Origin: Lachnospiraceae bacterium
Lineage (GTDB): Bacteria > Bacillota > Clostridia > Lachnospirales > Lachnospiraceae
Assembly: GCA_910575475.1 (NCBI GenBank)
Contig: CAJTGD010000050.1
Span: forward strand, 1-35,199
Direction: 5' to 3'
DNA: 35,199 nt
The notes under the pieces are model-generated. The model was not told the origin of the DNA, ran no database searches, and saw only the letters and a program-made list of their open reading frames with translations. The translations under genes and the position numbers were made by a program. Within the stretch, counting starts at the first letter, position 1, and every line of letters starts with the position of its first letter. Shown one piece after another: positions 33,371-35,199 of the stretch.

Positions 33371-34723
33371 CTAATTTTCCTCCTTTTCCTGATCTACCTT
33401 CCAGAACAGCATGATGACCATGATCAAAACGCCAAGGATCATCGGCAGAATACAGGTCAATCCCACAATCCCTCTCTGTGTCGCAGCCGTCTGTACTTCC
33501 AGCGACGCGTCATAGTTTATCAGCGCAAGTCCCCAGCCTACCGCGGCAGACCCCAGCCCGGCGCCGATCTTTGTTCCAATGCTGGAAGCCATGGAAGCAG
33601 CAGCTTCAACCCGGACATGCTTCTTGCGGTAGATATAATCAACCAGATCGGCTATGTATACATAGATCACTGCCGTAAGAGGAGTCCATGCCAGGCTCAT
33701 GATCACTGTACATATATAGGCTGCCGCAACACTCCTGGAAAACATTGCAAATGCAATATTGGAAAGGATAAAGATCACGCACCCTGCGATAACAGCTTTT
33801 CCTCTCTCAACCATTTTAAATAGCGCCGGAACCAGAAGCAGTGCGAATAACTGCGGCAGGGAAGCCAGCATGGATCCCATACTGAACAGTCCCAGATCTC
33901 CCAGGACATCCTTATAGTAATAGGTCTTTATGGAAGAGACTCCGCTGTACAGATAAAACAACAGAAATAATCCCAGTAGCAGCCATGTATATTTTGTTGT
34001 CAGCACTGCTTTGAATGCCTTTGACAGTTCTCCCTTTTGAGCAGGCTTATTTTCTTCTCCTTTTCCGTCATTTTCTACTTCATAAGATTTTTCTTTGATG
34101 AACAGTCCCATACAGCATACCAGAATGGTACAAAGCAGCGCGTACACTGTGGATAGCCTGCTCCATGCGGATTGGGACTGCCCGCCTCCCCACATTGCCA
34201 GCAGGATGGGGGTCACATAGAACATCACCGTAACGCCGCCGGTGGTAACAAACCGCCCGATCGTAGCTGCCGTACTTCTGTCGTGTTCATCCAATGCCAT
34301 GACCGTCAGGATCGCGGAATATGCCAGATTATAAATAGTATAGGAAACCGCAGCCGTAAATGTATAGGTCACAAATACATAGATCACCTTTGCCTGTGAA
34401 TCCCAGGCCGCAGGCACATGAAAGCTTGCAAACAATGAGATTCCAAGCAGCGGGGACGCAATCAGGAACCATGGTCGGATCTTTCCCATTTTAAAATGAC
34501 ATTTTTCAATCAGCATCGCCCCCAGCACATCGCTGATCCCGTCGAAGACCCTGGCTACCAGCATGATCGTCCCGGCCACTGCGGCAGAAATCCCGACGCT
34601 GTCCGTATAATACATCGTTACATACATGGACATAAAGGTCCAGCAAAGATTTGCCCCGACATCACCGAGACCGTATATTAATTTTTCCAATGGTGAAGAT
34701 TTTGCTAAAATTTTCGCACTCAT
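33371..34723 (-). CDS. GPH-family sugar:cation symporter, intact
   Basis: A 450-residue, 12-helix transporter of the glycoside-pentoside-hexuronide:cation symporter family (MelB-like MFS). The N-terminal LIYGLGDVGANLCW, the YYTDSVGISAAVAGTIMLVARVFDGISDVLGAMLIEK cation/sugar site with its Asp residues, and GKIRPWFL are typical. The central charged loop (VENDGKGEENKPAQKGEL) separates the two halves. Full length with no visible lesion. The neighbours are a rhamnosidase and a rhamnulokinase fragment, so L-rhamnose oligosaccharides or a rhamnoside are plausible substrates. GAAGGG precedes ATG 34723. It is the one undamaged gene of this rhamnose cluster. Confidence 0.92.
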   Translation of the reverse strand: MSAKILAKSSPLEKLIYGLGDVGANLCWTFMSMYVTMYYTDSVGISAAVAGTIMLVARVFDGISDVLGAMLIEKCHFKMGKIRPWFLIASPLLGISLFASFHVPAAWDSQAKVIYVFVTYTFTAAVSYTIYNLAYSAILTVMALDEHDRSTAATIGRFVTTGGVTVMFYVTPILLAMWGGGQSQSAWSRLSTVYALLCTILVCCMGLFIKEKSYEVENDGKGEENKPAQKGELSKAFKAVLTTKYTWLLLGLFLLFYLYSGVSSIKTYYYKDVLGDLGLFSMGSMLASLPQLFALLLVPALFKMVERGKAVIAGCVIFILSNIAFAMFSRSVAAAYICTVIMSLAWTPLTAVIYVYIADLVDYIYRKKHVRVEAAASMASSIGTKIGAGLGSAAVGWGLALINYDASLEVQTAATQRGIVGLTCILPMILGVLIMVIMLFWKVDQEKEEN

Positions 34724-34745
34724 TTTTTCATCCCTTCTTTTTCTT

Positions 34746-35066
34746 CTATCTCTTCACGATTTCACGGTACTTGGCATACATACGATCCCAAACCTTTGTC
34801 TCCTTCGGTTCATAGCATTGGATCCGGAAGGAACGGCGCAGAAGTTCTCTCTGAGCTCCTTCATCCGGAAATGCCACCAGAGCCTTTAGTTGGATCATCG
34901 CGTTTCCAACCGCTGTTGCTTCCACCGGTCCCGCACTGACCCGCCTTCCCGTTGCATCCGCAATGTACTGGCAAAACGCCTGATCCCATGGTCTGACCGG
35001 CGTCGAACTTCCCCCCTGACCGGGTGCCCACATTCCCACCTGATTTCTTCTTGAAATAATAAGCAC
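34746..35066 (-). pseudogene. rhaB: C-terminal fragment of rhamnulokinase
   Basis: The last 85 or so residues of an FGGY-family rhamnulokinase: CQYIADATGRRVSAGPVEATAVGNAMIQ, then RRSFRIQCYEPKETKVWDRMYAKYREIVKR. The complete enzyme is near 480 residues and phosphorylates L-rhamnulose. Homology is clear only from about 35010 leftwards (a degraded GGSS precedes it); upstream is AT-rich DNA, and the frame start has no credible ribosome site. It lies 22 bases before the symporter gene, suggesting an original rhaB - symporter - rhamnosidase operon. Confidence 0.78.
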
Positions 35067-35159
35067 TCATTTTAATTGTGATTTTATAATTTCTATGATA
35101 TTCACTTAACAGAACATCAATAAAAAACATCAAAAGATAAATTTAGGTACAAGTATTCG

Positions 35160-35183
35160 GCCTGTCAAAAAGGCAGGCTTTTC
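35160..35183 (+). terminator. Possible terminator for a plus-strand reading
   Basis: GCCTG (35160-35164) pairs with CAGGC (35174-35178), followed by TTTTC on the plus strand. The stem is short; it may be chance or part of a longer structure outside the window. Confidence 0.3.
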
Positions 35184-35199
35184 AAAGCTTTTATTTCAG

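Overview
The window looks like a chromosome segment from a gut Clostridia, most likely Lachnospiraceae. I base this on the mix of CUT1 sugar ABC transporter genes, LacI and AraC regulators, GPH-type sugar symporters, GH3/GH43/GH78 glycosidases, AGGAGG-type ribosome binding sites, BioY, and a moderate-GC backbone next to an AT-rich mobile piece. Nearly every gene is on the minus strand. No rRNA, tRNA or CRISPR array was seen.

Region 1 (1 to about 6.1 kb) is AT-rich and plasmid- or ICE-like. It holds a 3'-truncated DEAD/DEAH-type helicase, about 1.4 kb without a convincing gene but with palindromes and four iteron-like palindromic repeats at 43-44 bp period, an unknown helical protein, a small Cro/C1-type regulator with its own terminator, and a P4/D5-type primase-helicase behind a short leader with a terminator. 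It abuts a 35-codon 3' remnant of a plus-strand gene (6126-6233), which probably marks the element/host border. No integrase or relaxase is visible.

Region 2 (about 6.4 to 21.2 kb) is a well preserved minus-strand operon under a clear promoter and beside a LacI-family gene. In transcription order it encodes a lipoprotein solute-binding protein, an intervening terminator, two CUT1 permeases, two tandem 700-residue ADP-ribosylglycohydrolase paralogues, a PfkB kinase with a substituted catalytic Asp, a uridine-phosphorylase-like enzyme, a double-SIS isomerase/deglycase-like protein, a YjbQ-family protein, a nucleoside hydrolase lacking the usual active-site His, and a two-domain nucleoside deoxyribosyltransferase-like protein. 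I read it as a pathway that imports and dismantles a ribosylated or otherwise glycosylated nucleoside-like compound. Its substrate is not known, and it is the best candidate for an undescribed system here.

Region 3 (21.3 to 25.5 kb) has a membrane-anchored protein of unknown function, adenine deaminase, DNA-3-methyladenine glycosylase I and an unknown 311-residue protein.

Region 4 (25.5 to 35.1 kb) is a zone of gene decay. A four-gene GH43 - GPH symporter - AraC - GH3 operon is damaged in every member, by frameshifts, nonsense codons and deletions. Further right, a GH78 rhamnosidase is cut after about 330 residues and joined to the back two thirds of an MgtC-family gene, and only the tail of rhamnulokinase remains. 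Between these lie intact genes: bioY with an overlapping cysteine-rich DUF1284 gene behind a BirA-like operator, and one full-length GPH symporter.
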